Notes: generated from the sequence alone by a model not told the origin. A DNA stretch of 64,000 nt from Lanius collurio (GCA_020086605.1 JACBWW010000021.1:4194711-4258710); one strand, 5' to 3'; positions 1-13,531 are shown, counted from the first letter of the stretch. A program made the numbers and translations.

Positions 1-2823
1 TGTGCAGCTGGTTTTCAGTTTGGAAGAGGAATGTTAAATTAAACATAATGGGGATGTCTTTTGGATTAAAACCCTATATATTCTTCCAATTAAAACAATG
101 TGTTGGACTACTCATAACATAAACATGCTTAGAGAAGATATTTGTAAGGTAGGAGTGTCATTGTGTTATTTTATTTTCAGCCATATACTGGACAGTCCTT
201 GCTTCCCCACTATTGTGTTCAATTAAAAAAACAGGGTTTTTAGTCTAGAGTTACCCTTTGTGATGCTGCTGTGGAATATTGGCTTGTATATTTCTGTAGG
301 GCTTTTTTTCTTTTTTCTTCTAATTTTTATGCAAAATGACCAGGTGACATCAGCAGATTTTCTCATTTTGAAATTTGCTGAGAAAGCTGTATTTGATTTC
401 AAATCTAAACCTATCCATCACTTTGTGTTCCCATATAAGTACAAGTTGTTTTTGTAATATGGCTATTGTGTGAAGGTGAAAACTTAAGTACTGCTGTTGG
501 ATTCTCCACACTGGTTTCTGTTTTGAAAGCCCTGCTTGCCAAAGATGTTCTTGTACTTAAATAAGCCTTATGGGCAGGATAATATTGCAAGAGGAATGTG
601 AAGGAGCATTAATATGACTGAGTGAGGCCCTGTGTGTTTTCCTTTGAAATGTCTTCCCTGCTTGCCAAACCGCCTTGGCAGGAATAGCATGAAGCCTAGA
701 TGGGCAATTATGGATGTGTCCTATATTTTTCTCCATAATGAAGGGAATAGTCTGTGGCTCCTACACTGATTTAAAGGCAGCGATTGAAAAGTGTTAGGGT
801 TGTAGGGCAGACGTACTGAGGGCCCTGATTGGTAATCTTCTAAAATACCCTCGGAAGTTGATTATGCTCTACCTAATAATGCAAATAATGGGTGATCTTG
901 CATAGGGATTTCTAGAAAACTTTTATCTTCTTAAATATATTGTTCTTCTAGATATGGATATGTGAATATTTACTAAAACTAAGTATAGTATCTGACTTTG
1001 AATCCTTCACAGTGGAAGTTTTTAAGAGGAAAGGAAGAAGTCAAAGATTTTTCTAGAAAGAAAGGTTGCAACCTGAAATCCAGTCTTTACCAAACACTTT
1101 CTTTAGTGTCTCTAGGTTGCAAAAAATTTTGATAACTTAAAATATATTTCATGTCCTAAGAATGAGATTTTAAAAGCTTTTTTAAGATAAATGCCTAATA
1201 TTCCATGGTAATACTGCATAATAAATATTTTCAGTCAAAGAATAGTGCTTGATTTAATTATTTGTCTGTTTTGGCTTTGGATAAATAGTCAGTAGGGTTC
1301 CATGGCAGATTGAATTTGTTTAATGCCATTTACCACCACATTTTAGCATGTATTCTAAAGTATTGTCTTGATCCACTTGCTCAAAATATGTTTAGAAATT
1401 TGAAACATTACATATTTTGCATGAATTAGACTTCTGGTCTTGTATATTGTGCAGAATTTTGCACTGCATATTGTTATCTATAAAATCTTTCATAAGAGAG
1501 AAGAGTATCACTTCTTTCCAGTAAAAGAGGGAAAAGTCTGTGTGTCATATTAGAAAAATGAAAGAAGTGGTCACTTGAGATTGAAAGAGAAGCAAACAGT
1601 TTCCAATCAACCTCACCTTTTCTGATTAAATATAAATTACCTAAGGCACTATAAAGCAGTTACTTACTTTGCAAGCTTTAGAGGAAAAAAAAAAATTCTA
1701 TACCCAGCAGTTCAAAACAGTATTTGGATGTTTGTGGTTAAGAATAGATGCTGAAAACCTTATCATTGCTCTTTATTTGATGTTTTCTTGGAAAGGGATA
1801 AAATGACCATACGTGATTGTAAACTTGTTTCTAAAACAAGTAACGACAAATATGCAAACAAATAGAAAAAACTGCCAGTGTGGAAATAGTGGCTGGATTT
1901 GTTTGCTTATTTGTCACTTGGGAAATTTATGTATCTGTGTGTGCTTTCATTCTCCATGCAGCTATCCAGCCTCATGACAAAACCCAAAAAACTACAAGCA
2001 GACAAAAAATTAAAGATGAGATAAATATATTTTTAATTAAAAAAAAAAGTTCTTAATTGTTTTGGATGCTTGCATGAATCCCTGGACAGATTATCTAAAC
2101 CAGCAGCGATGAATGGTTTGCAAAACACATGTGAAAAGGCAAATCAAATATAAACCAGGTATGCTACAAATGGGATGGCAGGGTACCCCCAGGTGGATAA
2201 GTAGCTGGTGAGTGCTGTGACATTGGACACGAGCTAGCACGTGGATCTGTACCTAAAATTAACCGGTGTATTCACTGAGGTGGAGAGCTCATTGTGAGGA
2301 AGCCTTCCCTGAAACATTGTTGGAAAATTACTTGAGACATGCTCCACACAAATATGAAATTACTGTATTGAGGAGACTTGAAACTGTGCAGGAAATCTTC
2401 AAAAGGAAATCTTCCTCCCACAGTGAAGGAATTTTCTGTGGGTTTTGTTCACTCGCTTCTTGTTGGAGTTGATTGTTTTCCAGCCATGTGATGGTGTTGG
2501 CTGCATAGATGTGCTTTTACAACCAGATTTCTCAAACAGTCTGGTTTTATGTCTCTCCATGGGCCTTTAAGATTAGAACTGGTATTATTGCTAGCTTTAA
2601 CCCACCTAGACAGTCTGAATATGGGGATAAAGTAATCAGCACCATTTGTGTCTTTCAAAATACACGTAGAGTATGTTTCCTCACTTCCTTTGCTCTAGGT
2701 GAGCTTTTAAGAAGTAATTTTTTTCTTAGTGTTCCTGCTAGGTTTGTTTACACGCCGTTACCAGCAAATAGTATTTCCTAATCTTGTGCCATTATGTAGA
2801 GATTTTACACACTGTATACTGAA

Positions 2824-2827
<4 letters not shown>

Positions 2828-2861
<34 letters not shown>

Positions 2862-2904
2862 CACACACATACAGGTTTTTATATATATATATATATATAC
2901 ACAC
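2828..2904. repeat. (TA)n/(CA)n microsatellite
   Basis: Two (TA)n tracts (2828-2854 and 2881-2900) flank a short (CA)n-like tract around 2860-2873, with a few interrupting bases. The whole block is almost entirely alternating purine and pyrimidine. Tracts of this kind are length-variable between individuals and can extrude as cruciforms. Chance open frames across it encode only YI repeats and are not genes. Confidence 0.95.
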
Positions 2905-4499
2905 TGGCTTTAATATACCAAGGGTTAATAATTATAAATAACTGCTTAAAAATAAACTGGCATGCTAAGTAACTTCTTAAGAAAAATTTTCAGAGTACCA
3001 AATAATTTCATGCGGTCATTTGGGCTTGCCTCTTCTCCTTATATAGTAGAGAAGTGTGCCTGAATTTAGACAAGTCTGTGGTACCATGAGAAAATTTGAC
3101 AGTACTGAACTTGTTTCAGTTGTTGGCTTCAGGAAGGCAAATTTCAAGTTAAATTATACTGGATGTGCTCTGGTTAGCCTGAGACTCATCAGCTGTTCAT
3201 TCAAGTATTCATCAGTTTCGTGTGTTGCTGATCCAGTGGTAAATGAAATATTTGAGACACAATAATGCATAATTAAGATCCTTCTTATCTAGTTTGAGTG
3301 GCATATGAATTTTCAGAATTCATACACATGACATGTACCTCAAGATTTTTAATGTAATTTGTTGCTATATGGTTCTGATTTCCTGTGCAGCAGAAATCAG
3401 CCATGCAGAATTGGTCATTTTCTCTTCATAAATGTTACATGTACTTGAAAGACACCTAGAAAAATGAAGTCCACGTATCCGCTCTACCTGTGTGCTTCCC
3501 AAGCTTATAATCACGTGGGACCACTGTCAGAGTCCAGACAGCTGGAAGACTCCACATACACCGATGGTTCATTTGGTTCTAATGGGCAACATGTGTTTAA
3601 TGGGATTACTTTGAAAGCAATCAGATTTATAAGATAAACTGTCAAAAAAAATCTATTGTGTAACAACCAGATTCCCCAGGATTTTGTTTTTATCAAGGCA
3701 ATAAAGATTTAGTTTCTCTTTAATTAAAAGGAGTTTGTTCATTCATACATTTTTGTATGTTACACATCTGCAGAGAAAGAGAAGCCTTGTTCTTGCACTG
3801 CAGCTATGCTTCTAATTTGTACCTAATTTGCACCAGCAGCGTAACTGATCTGCTGGTGCTGTGTGCTTCTGACCTGGCATGGACCCCCAGTGATGAAAAA
3901 TGAGACTTTAGTCTTCGAATGGGGTAGATTTTGACCTAGGCTGGTGTTAATTCTTTTAATTTGCAATGCATTGGAGGCAGGCAGTGTGCTGAGATCAGAC
4001 AGTCCTGTTGGTAGAGATGGTGAATTGGGATGATGGAATAAAACTGAATATGGAGAGATTTTTGGGAAGGAGTAATTGCATCTTTGACTCAGGAGTTGTG
4101 TAATTAAATGGGAAAAGTTGAGATGTGCTTGCTGCCCAAAGTGTAGGCTACAGTACTATGAGATTAGTTCTCTCTGCTCACTTCAGGTTAACTGGGATGT
4201 GTAATGAAATTACTTTGGAAATCTTCCTCCTCTTTCTTCCTGTATCTGAATTCTGGATGAGTGTTTAATCCAGTGCATTTTGACCAGCACTGCAGTTAAA
4301 TCCCAAGTCTTCAATCAAACATACACATTTCCTTTGACAACAAAACAGCTATTTGCCTTTTTTTTTTCCTGTCAGAAGAGGGTAAAAACTGGGTATTCCT
4401 ATAAACTATAAAAAATACAATTAGATCATGATACAAGTCTTGCAAGATTTTGTTTGTTCATCCTTTGTATCTTAAGTAGGCTGTAGTTCAGTACCTCTG

Positions 4500-5640
4500 T
4501 GACATCAGAGAACAGAGGTTGCTGTGGGATTGTCCTTGGCTCTGGTTCTCCAGCTGTATGACTCCTGCTGGGATGTTGACTTTCTTTTGTTCAATGGAAT
4601 GCTGCTCTAGTCCCCTAATTAGTGTGTGTGGTACGTGCAGTACTGACTCTTTCTGGGGTTACCTCTATTTCAAGACTGTTTATCAGCTGCCAGATACAAT
4701 CTCTTCCCTTCTTCCTTTTGCTTGGTTGACTTCTGCTACTGCTGGCCCTCAATACAATTGGAGTTTTGGCCTAGGCACAGATGTTCAGGGCTCTCATTAT
4801 GCTGATCAGCCTCACTGTGGTGCTCATGGCACCAGTAGCTGTTGCAGTGGACACCCCTGGGGCCCCCAGCCAGGTCCCTGCCTTGTGGCTCTGAGACAGT
4901 CGGTTTGTCTGATGTTCCAGCAGCCCGGGCTCTGATCTGGTTGGGTGTTTGTCCCAGCTCTGCCCCTGGTATCCCATTTCTCCCTCTCTGTGACAAAACC
5001 AATGGGACACAAAGCCTCGCTCTCTTACCCCGGCCGATTTGCTCAGGTCAGTGCTCTGTCTCTTGGGACAGAGGGAATAAATGATTTAACACCATAAAGG
5101 GGGTTTGAGCAATATTTCTCTACTCTGCTTCTGGTGAGTAGCTAACAACTGGCACTGGCTTAAGTGGAGCTGCACAGTCGAGGAATATTTAGGCTGTTTG
5201 TAAATGGCTTAAGATGTTCCAAGGCATAAAGAGGCAAGCTTACCACAGAAATTAAGCAGTTACAAGCTATTCAATTACCAGAAGTAGCCACATTTAAATT
5301 CAGCCCTGGGCCTCCAGTCTCTGCCTGAGTTGCCTTGGAGGCAGCCTCTGTGTGGCTCAGCCTCAGCCATGTGTGCCCCTGCCAGGACCCTGCTGGTCTG
5401 CACCCTGCTCAATGGCCTGGCCGCTTGGCTTGGCTTTGAGCCTGCCTAGGCACCAGAGACTTGTTTGACCCTGACTGCCCTCCCTGGATCTGCCCTTCTC
5501 TGTCTGGCAGTGGGATGGAGTCCTGAGCAGTGATGGCACCTGCCTTCTTGCTGCCCTTGTTGGTGCTGACACAGGGCTTCCCATCCCTTTAGGGAGCAGC
5601 TGTCACTGCTCCCTGACAGTTTTTGAAGGTGGCTGCTACT
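4500..5640. other. GC-richer unclassified block
   Basis: This block is visibly richer in G and C than the surrounding intron, especially 4740-5070 and 5280-5610. Overlapping open frames occur on both strands (for example 4519-4935 on + and 5363-5584 on -), which is expected where AT-rich stop codons are scarce. No translated frame resembles a known domain and no terminal repeats were seen. It may be an old mobile-element fragment (LTR or LINE), but I cannot identify a family. Confidence 0.35.
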
Positions 5641-8600
5641 GTTTTATTGCTCTAGTAAAGCAGTAAGCATGAAAAATATCAGCCAGCTTTTGCAGAGCTT
5701 TCTCTTCATCTTTAGTTGGCAGGAGGTGATGCTGATTTCTTGCAAAAGTAGATTTTACCACAATGATTTTTACACAGTTCCTATCTGCATATTGGCCTAG
5801 CATGTACTACACTTGGTCTGCTCCTGGGAATGACTTACAGTGATCATCAAAGTTCTGTTTCCCTCAGTCTAAAAGAAAATCATTTTTGCTTTGAGATTTT
5901 TATCAGTGTAGAAGATAACAGGTCAGGGAATGTATGTGCAGGAAAACATGTTCTACCAGGGCTTTCTCCTCTGGAAGAATTTCAGGGATGTTTCCAAGCA
6001 AAACTGAAATTACTATTACATTCACAATCCTAACTGATTTGTTTTCTCTTGGAGACAGCTTGTTCCCATCATTTTATGATGGCATGTTTAAGGTAGCTGT
6101 CATTTGCCAGCTGGACACTTGGGAAAATGGGTGTTACCAATAAAATCTACTTTCCAAGTTTTTAGTTTTGAACCTGAAGAGACTCTCCTTCATAATCCTG
6201 ATTCATGAAGTAGGTTGTAGCCTATAGTTTTATGCCAGTCAGTACTTTTTTTTTTGGCACTTCTCTGTTTATTTGGTTTTATAATTAAAACAAGTATACT
6301 TACATGATCCAGAGCTTGTTTTATCTTTAAATTACTTTCTACATGTAGAATTAGAAGTATTAACACTTATCCCTCATGAAGAAGTGAAAGATTTGAAAAT
6401 ACCCTGATTCAAACTTACATTTAGATTGTTTTATTTAGGAGGAGGCTTACTTTTCACAGGAAATAGATATACATTATTTGTATAATTTATAATTAATTTG
6501 ATGTATTTACAGATTATTTAGAATTTTGCAAGGGGATTTATTTTTTCAGTGGACCAACAGAGTTAGTCTCATTTCTTATTTTAGGTATTCAGTTATAGCA
6601 CTGGTACCAAGAATAGGTTTATTCCAGTTTTGTGGTAGTTGTGAAGGAACAAGTTCCAATATTTTAAAGGGTAAGGCCTGCTTTTCCTTTGGGTCCTATT
6701 TTTAGTGGCTGCTCATTTGCCACACTTCAACAGGAAACACAGATCCAAATGACTTATGTGAAACTTGGGTGATGAGAGGTAGTTTTCTAGAAATATGTGT
6801 CTCTTTTTCTATGCATACAGAAAAGGAGATTAAATAGGATCCATCAAAGAATTCTTTTCCTTTTGTTTTCATCACTCTTTTGTGCATAGGAAGATGAAGA
6901 AGACAGCATGAATAATGTTGAATAATGTGTTATGAAAATACTTAAGAAAAGAATATCAAAGTTAAATGTGAGGAGCACCAGAATATGGTGCTATCCTAAT
7001 CTTAATGCCTTATTAGGAAAACAAAGATATTGATTAACAAATTCAGAAATAAAAATTTTTGTCACAAGATGAATGGTAGTCATAAAAATTAGAAGTTCAA
7101 AGAATGGTGTCCACTTGCTCTGTAGTCAAAATGTAGTGTTGGTCAGAGGAAGGAATGCCTCATAAATGTCATCTTATTCTACTTGCACTATGCAACTACT
7201 GTCTGGGGAGGCAGAGATGCTCTGAGAATTCGGGATATAAACCAGAATTCTATCATCAAAATACAGAAAATTGGAATATAGCCATGAAAAATACACATTC
7301 TAGCCCAGCCCTGGGCAGGTGATAACCAAAGGTCCTTTCCTCCCTCTAGCACACTGTAATGCCAGAAAGGAGAAAGGGATAATAGATTTAGTACTGAAAA
7401 AAAGATTCAAGATGATAAATCAGTTTGAGGTTAATATTCAGCTCTTTGAAGTTGGACCTTCTCAGTCAAGTCTGGCTTTGTAATCAAAAGTTTTAGCTTT
7501 AAGGAATCAAGAAGAGGAAGGAAATTTCCTTTTCAAGATTTGAGTGTAGTTTAAAAGCACCATGCTCTGGCAGTATCATGGTTGTAAGAGGAGAAAAGGG
7601 GATGATCATGAAGGTAACTTGTTATTGTGGAAGGAACTGCCAGACTTCCAGCGCCGTAACCTACTCTGGGCTGACCTAAGTCTATAGCAATGTTTGAAAC
7701 TTGCTTTGTAATGCTGTTTTCATAGGATGTCATAATACCTTTTTCATGGTGTGTACTTTCTAAACTGATCTGTATTTCCTTACAAAAGAAAAAGAAAAAG
7801 ATGATAAACAGAGAAAAAGTCAGAACTTGGAGTGACTTTAGATGATAAACAAGTAGAAAAATGAGGATTGTGCAGTTTAGGAAGGGAAATAAGCAGGAAC
7901 AGAAGTTGAAAGTTTAATTGGAAAGTAGTTAACTGATGAAAATATTAGTCAGGACTACAAAGTGACTGTATGGAATAATTGATCAAAAACTCCTTAAATA
8001 GCATTTTTGCACAGCAACCCTGTGTCTTTTCTGTAACGATATAGTGGAATCAAAAAAATCATTAGACACACAGATCAAGAGGTAAATCTCTAGCTTTGTT
8101 ATGTAAGGTAGCATCAGAAGACATGCTGCCCCATGCAATGGAGTATTCCAATCAATATTTCAGGTTTAGGGACATAAATGCTTCTTTGCACAAGAAATTG
8201 AGTGAAGTCAGCTGCTTTCCTAACAAAAAACTGAGCAAAAGGGTACAAATAAAAGTTATTTACTTTTGTGAGTTATTTGGGAAAGTGTTAGTATTTCATA
8301 TACTAAATTGAGTTAAAACTTCAACCAAGAAAGAATGCTGAGGTGCAGTGAAATATGTGTGAGGCTCTGGGACTTGTTTCCTCCAAGGTGCTTCACACCT
8401 GGGCTTCCCTTGCGAGGGCTCCACATACTTCCCCCTCAGGCTGCAATCATAGCTCACACTCTGTCTTCCTCCCCAAACTGTGTGGGTTTGGTTCGGTTCA
8501 GTGGCATCTACAAAAGTCCGAGTACTCCTTGTCCTTCTCGTACCTACTGTGATTTCAGCTGTTGCTGGTCCATACGAGACAGAGCTACTGAAAAGCAGAT

Positions 8601-11600
8601 TCATGGTGATCGTGGCTCTTTCAGAAGGACTGCAATAGCAAGAACTGCTTTAGCTGTGGGAGGCAGAGGGTAGGAGAGAATCTCTTGTCCTCTATCATCA
8701 CCGCTTCTGCCAGGGAAATGCAGAAACCAGGGGAGTGGATGTATTCACCTCCACTGGGGTAAAGAAAGCCCTCAGTAGTTCAGCTTCTTTATTTCCTGAC
8801 TCCAAGAAGGTGGCAAAGGCATTTTTCTGCATCCATCCTTCTCAGTACACTATTTTCTCTTCAAGGAAAAGGCATTCTTTCTGCAGTCTAAATTACCTGT
8901 GTGCTCAGACGCACATAATGTGGCAAGAGACTTCTTTATTTCACATGTTTAGTTTAACATGAATGTTATTTTAAAAATAAAATTAAAACAAAATTATAAC
9001 CTCACAGAAGAAATTTTAAGAAACATTGTGGCCATTGTCTTTCAGTAGTTCAGGCTAAAGGACAGCAGTAATTTATTCTAACCTTAATGCATCTGAATAA
9101 TTAAGTCAGAAAGGAGTGCTTCCTGGAAAAAATGAAATGAGGTAATGATTGGAAGTACCTGTCTGACAGCTATAAATATGGCAGCCATCTTTCACATGAC
9201 TTCATCAACATAAAAATTTTCTCTCTTCCTTGTTTTTTTTTAAGTAACTTGTAGATCACCAACTGGAAAAAATGACCAATTAGATAAAACCAAAATACAC
9301 TAGATTTTCCACTTGATCATGCAATTTGTACTGAATTTCTTGTACATTCAACCTTTGCCTCCTCTTAAATTTACATGGAACATTGAAATAAAAACCTAAC
9401 ACCTTTTCCTAAACAGTAGTAGAATATGCAGTGTCTACTGCTTTTCCTGTTAGTGATTCCTGGAAGATGGTGTCTGTCCAAAGTAAATTATTGCTATTTT
9501 AAGTACTTGTATTAAGAAACAGTTAAAGGGCTTCTTGGTTATGCTGTAGCAGCAAATTTGTTTCGGCCTTCATCTTACTTTTAAATAGTTCATTGGTTTA
9601 GGTGCTTCAGCTGAGCAGATTCAATGGCATTGATGTTGCACCTGTAGTGACAATACATGAATTAGAGTAATTATTTTCACTTGGACATAGTATTTGAAAA
9701 TGCACAGAAATTGTCGTTGTCTTGTTCTAAAGTAACTCAACCTGAAATATGTAGTTATCCTCCATATTATCTCGCTCTAAGAGTTTTGAGAGTTAAACTC
9801 TACAAACCTTGAGGCTGTAGGAAGTAGAAAGGAAGTCTAAAAAGCTTGTTTTAACTTGTGTTTTCTATTATTATTACTTTCATATTCAGAATTTGGTCAA
9901 CTTTCTAAGCTAATATACCTTTAGCAGAAAGCAGTAGCTGTGATACTTTTGCTATGTCGACAACGAACTTGTCCTTGTCTGAAATTCAAGGGGAGTTGCC
10001 TCAGATGGCAGGTACTAAGCAAACTTCATAAACTAAATGATATTTACAAACCCCTTGAGACTGACAGGTAATTTTTTCACTGATGAATGTCAGTACTTCT
10101 TTAATAAGGACTGTTCTGTCCAAAGGTCCTTTTTTTGTTTTGTGTATTTTTATTTCTGAGAAAAATAGATAGGAACTTTTCCCTAAAAGATTCTGATGGC
10201 TTTTTCTGGTTTTGGGTTTTGTTTTCCTTTTTTTTAATTATAATTTTGGATTTTCTATCTCAATTATATATCTAAAATAGTTATGATATTATTTTTGGTA
10301 TGTTTCTAAGCAAAAGCAAGGGTGTTTTTATGTTGAAATTACAGACATCTGATTTCTTCCATTTTACTGTTGCAAGGTATTTTGGTTTGTCTATCTGCTA
10401 CTGCACAACTTCATATCTGAAATAGCTCATCTTTTTTTTTATTGCCCCAGTACTTTTGAAATCTCCAGTGTAGTGACTGTTGAAGTTTGCAGCCAAGTTC
10501 TGATCTTGGTTGCAGCAGTGCAAGTTTGGCATAGTGTTAAGTTTCAAGTTGCTCTGTGCTGCAAAGGACTGTGGTTGTGCATGTGAACAAGCACATTTCC
10601 ATCCAGTTCAGTGGGATAAAGCTTGAAGGCACAGGAGCAGGTATGAACAGATCTCTTGTCTTAATATGGAGAACAGAGCACCACCTTCTGAAATTCAGGG
10701 AATTCTGCCTGTATTTTTCACAGAAGAAAAATTAAATGCATATGGAAAGAATTAGTTATATGACTTATTAAATGGGAATGTAGTACAGTTTTCTGTGCTC
10801 AGAAACTCATCCTAATAATACTCAGACTTCAGTAAGGTTGTTCATTATTTGCAGAAAATATACTGCTCCCTGAAATGATCAGCAGAGAGGAGACTAAAAT
10901 CACAGCTACTCTTCATTTTCTTAAATTTGCTTTTCTGCGGGCCATTAAAGAAGATTGGCAATATTGTGCCAGTGCCACATATTTATTCACAAAAACTAGT
11001 TCACTTTGTGAAGAACAGTAAAACAAGACAGTTTAATTTTATGGAAGCAGTAGCCAATCTGCATGAAAAAGCTTTCATCACTGGAGTTATTGTTACACAC
11101 TGCAATCTGAAATGATATGTTGTTTTAAAACTTTCTGAAGCACTGAATCTATTTTCAGAGTATCATAGTTGGATCTCTTCTTCTGGTTTAGTTGGCAGTT
11201 TGCTCCCTATCCTTTTTCCTTTTGTAGTACATCTAGATATTTTTAAAAAATATGGAAGGACTGATTGGCTTTCTGACAGGGTTTTGATGGAAAATTTCCT
11301 TAAGTTTATTTGGCTTTACATTTTTAGTCTAAAGACTTTGCCATAGGCAACCAGTGTACAAAGTACCTGTAATGGCAGCTCAGCATTCAGCTGTCAGCAC
11401 CACAGTATAATCTGCAAACCTTCAGCTTGCCTTAAAAGGGGAGAAAATACTTTTTTACTGTAGGTCTTGAAGAGAGGTGTTGTATTTTTTGAGAACAGCA
11501 TAGTAATGGAGAGTTCTCGATGATTTTTGTCAGAATGTATCATTAACTTAGAGTGTCAATTTTCCAAAAGCTGCAGATTTGGCTGTCAGTCACCACACTT

Positions 11601-12889
11601 ACCAGTCCATGGCTGACCACCTGTGATCTTTCAGATCATTTGGAAGAACCACTCTTTAGCTCCATAGTGAAACTCTCATTCTGGCTACTTAAATCTTGTT
11701 AATCTTGTACTGCTCCCTCAAGGGGAGTCACCGGAAGAGGATTCTTGTGCCTTTGAGATCCCCAGTCCTGCCTGGCCTGCACTGCACAGCTTCCTCCCTG
11801 GCTTGCCCTCATGAATACAGTGCTTGCAGGTACCACAGTGTGCTGCCAGGACCACAGCACTGCAAGGCTGTGTGTCAGTGGGGAAGAAAAGACCGGCCCA
11901 GGAAAGGTGATCTGCTGATTCAAGAGGCTAAAAAAGAGCAGGCTTTTCTGTGGGTGTGGAACACACACAGCATTGTGAGTCAGGTTAGGGGATCTTTGGG
12001 GACAGTAGTGGGAGTCTGTAAGAGGAAAGAACTGAGAGGGAAGAGGTAAAGTGACAATGATGTCTAATTAATAGAGGTCAGATTTTACCTTGCTGGAGAA
12101 GCAGATATCCAAATGCAAATAGAGCAGAATCTGGACTTTTAGCAGCAGTGAGAATGCTAATTTTCTATATTGCCTTGGGAGTTTGACTCTAATTAATTGC
12201 AGTTCTGAGGAAGACTATTTTATCTTTCACCTCTCAAAGGAGAGGAAAAGAATGGTTGGTAAAGCTAGTTTAAAAATAGCCTGAGGAGTCTGACATATTC
12301 AGCTGTGTATAAAAGCTCACCAAATTACAAAAAGAAATATAATACTTAGTAATGGTGTTCTCAATTTCACCAACGTTTTTACTTCCTGCCTCCTAAAATG
12401 TTGAGATATTTTGAAGTACCTGTATTTTGAGTTCATGTGGTTTACTGTCTGACTTAGGAGAGCAGGTTATTCTTGGGTCATAATTTTGAGATTTCCTCTG
12501 GAACTGTAAGGATAAGAAGTGTATATTTACATGAAAGATGAGAATATAGTGTGTTTTCTTGACTTCAGGAGTTGGAACTTTAAGAAAGGCTTGCACTTCT
12601 GCTTGCTTAGTCAAAGCAAGTTATTTGATGGGTTGGATTGTTATAAGTCAAAATTTCTTTTCTTCAGCTATAATATACAAATGAAAGAGAGATGACATCC
12701 ATATCCTGCTCCCGGATTATCCTAAAGGAAGGAGGTCCATTTCAGGCAGCAGTTGTGACATTCTAGAGAGCGAATAGGCACTTGGGTTCCCCTGGCAGTC
12801 ACACTGAGGCCAGGGGTGAGAGCCAGCAGGTTCTGACCTACCCTGGCAGGATCAGGCCATTTGGGCTGCAGGATTGTGCTGGTGTAGGG

Positions 12890-13459
12890 CTGACTGAAAA
12901 GCCGTAGGCTGCTTCCTGGTTAGGTTTTAATTTGCGATTTATGTATTATAAACTTGTTAATAAAAGGAGGTGCTGTACCTTTAAGTAGCACATGCCGTCT
13001 AACCATCAACAGGCATCTCTTGCAGCGGCTTTAGCCTGTTTCTCCAATCATGCCTGCCTAAGTCAATAACGCTTTGCCAAAGCTCCTCGTGCATTAAAGG
13101 TTACCGTTTAGCTTGTTCCATGAATCACAGCAGATGCATAACTTGGCAGTGACCATTTCTGTCCCTCCCCTTCTTTGCTTCATACTGACTGCAGCCCCCC
13201 AGCTCAGTGCTGGCCGAGCCCCCTCCCCCAGCAGGGAGAAGTCATTACATGAAGAGATCAACTTACCAGTTGTCTTCAGAGCAGTGGCTGAGAGCAAAGC
13301 TCCTGGTCGGACCGTGAGTGCGAGAGAAAGGGGGAGAGGGAGACAGGCTCGTACCTCCAAGAGCCCAGGGCTGTGATCCTGAGACACAAGTGCATCTGCT
13401 AGCTGTTAGTACTTGGCAGAGGGTTTGCTCCTCCAGGGTAGCTCTAACTTTGGGTAATA
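12890..13459 (+). promoter_or_regulatory. THSD4: Candidate internal promoter and 5' UTR of short THSD4 form
   Basis: This stretch lies immediately upstream of the probable signal-peptide exon. It contains an AT-rich TATA-like/homeobox-like cluster (TTTATGTATTATAAAC near 12938-12953, then AATAAAAGG near 12960). A CCAAT-like element follows (TCTCCAATCA near 13042-13051). Next comes a C-rich, GC-box-like segment (around 13192-13232, including CCCCCTCCCC) and a purine-rich segment (13318-13345). CpG dinucleotides are more frequent here than in neighbouring DNA, though it is not a classical CpG island. Two upstream ATGs (near 13121 and 13250) would form short upstream frames if included in the transcript. 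The transcription start cannot be fixed from sequence alone. The promoter role is inferred from position and composition. Confidence 0.4.
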
Positions 13460-13531
13460 ATGTTTGTCAGCTACCTGATACTAACGTTGCTCTGCTTTCA
13501 AACAGCAGTGTTAGCAAGACCTGGGGGTGAG
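13460..13531 (+). CDS. THSD4: Probable alternative first coding exon of THSD4, signal peptide
   Basis: The exon encodes 24 residues beginning MFVSYLILTLLCFQTAVLA and continuing RPGGE. It has a very short n-region, a hydrophobic core of about 15 residues and a good cleavage site after V-L-A (small or aliphatic residues at -3 and -1), so the product should enter the secretory pathway. The ATG has A at -3, a favourable start context. The frame ends exactly at GAG followed by GTAAGC (13532-13537), a strong donor. It leaves no split codon, matching the phase-0 entry of the THSD4 exon at 50445. Joining them gives a signal peptide directly followed by the SIGCDD start of the spacer region. A short THSD4 form (ADAMTSL6 beta) lacking the N-terminal part is known in mammals; equating this exon with its start is inference. 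An alternative is a chance open frame next to a chance donor, but the combination of signal peptide, donor and phase makes this less likely. Confidence 0.66.
13479..13508 (+). promoter_or_regulatory. Consensus branch point plus acceptor inside the signal-peptide codons
   Basis: TACTAAC (13479-13485) matches the strongest possible branch-point sequence. It is followed by a pyrimidine-leaning stretch and AACAGCAG (13501-13508), a tandem NAGNAG acceptor about 21 bases past the branch adenosine. A potential donor, ACC followed by GTGAGT, sits upstream at 13314-13319. Use of this pair would remove a mini-intron of about 190 bases containing the ATG at 13460. It may be only coincidental overlap with Leu, Thr, Gln and Ala codons. 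Confidence 0.35.

Larger units (their letters stand above)
1..12889 (+). other. THSD4: Non-coding DNA, presumed THSD4 long-transcript intron
   Basis: No exon with family similarity and paired splice sites was recognised here on either strand. Open frames are short and lack recognisable domains. The stretch holds a (TA)n/(CA)n microsatellite (2828-2904), a GC-richer block (about 4500-5640) and short homopolymers. Calling it intron is an inference: the probable first exon at 13460 looks like an internal alternative start, so exons for the N-terminal thrombospondin repeat and cysteine-rich module should lie upstream of the window. If the gene in this species had only the short form, this stretch would instead be 5' flanking DNA. 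Confidence 0.5.

Noticed and set aside
4519..4935. 138-codon plus-strand frame
   Set aside because: Lies in a GC-richer block with simultaneous open frames on both strands. It is rich in Cys, Trp and Ser without a domain pattern.
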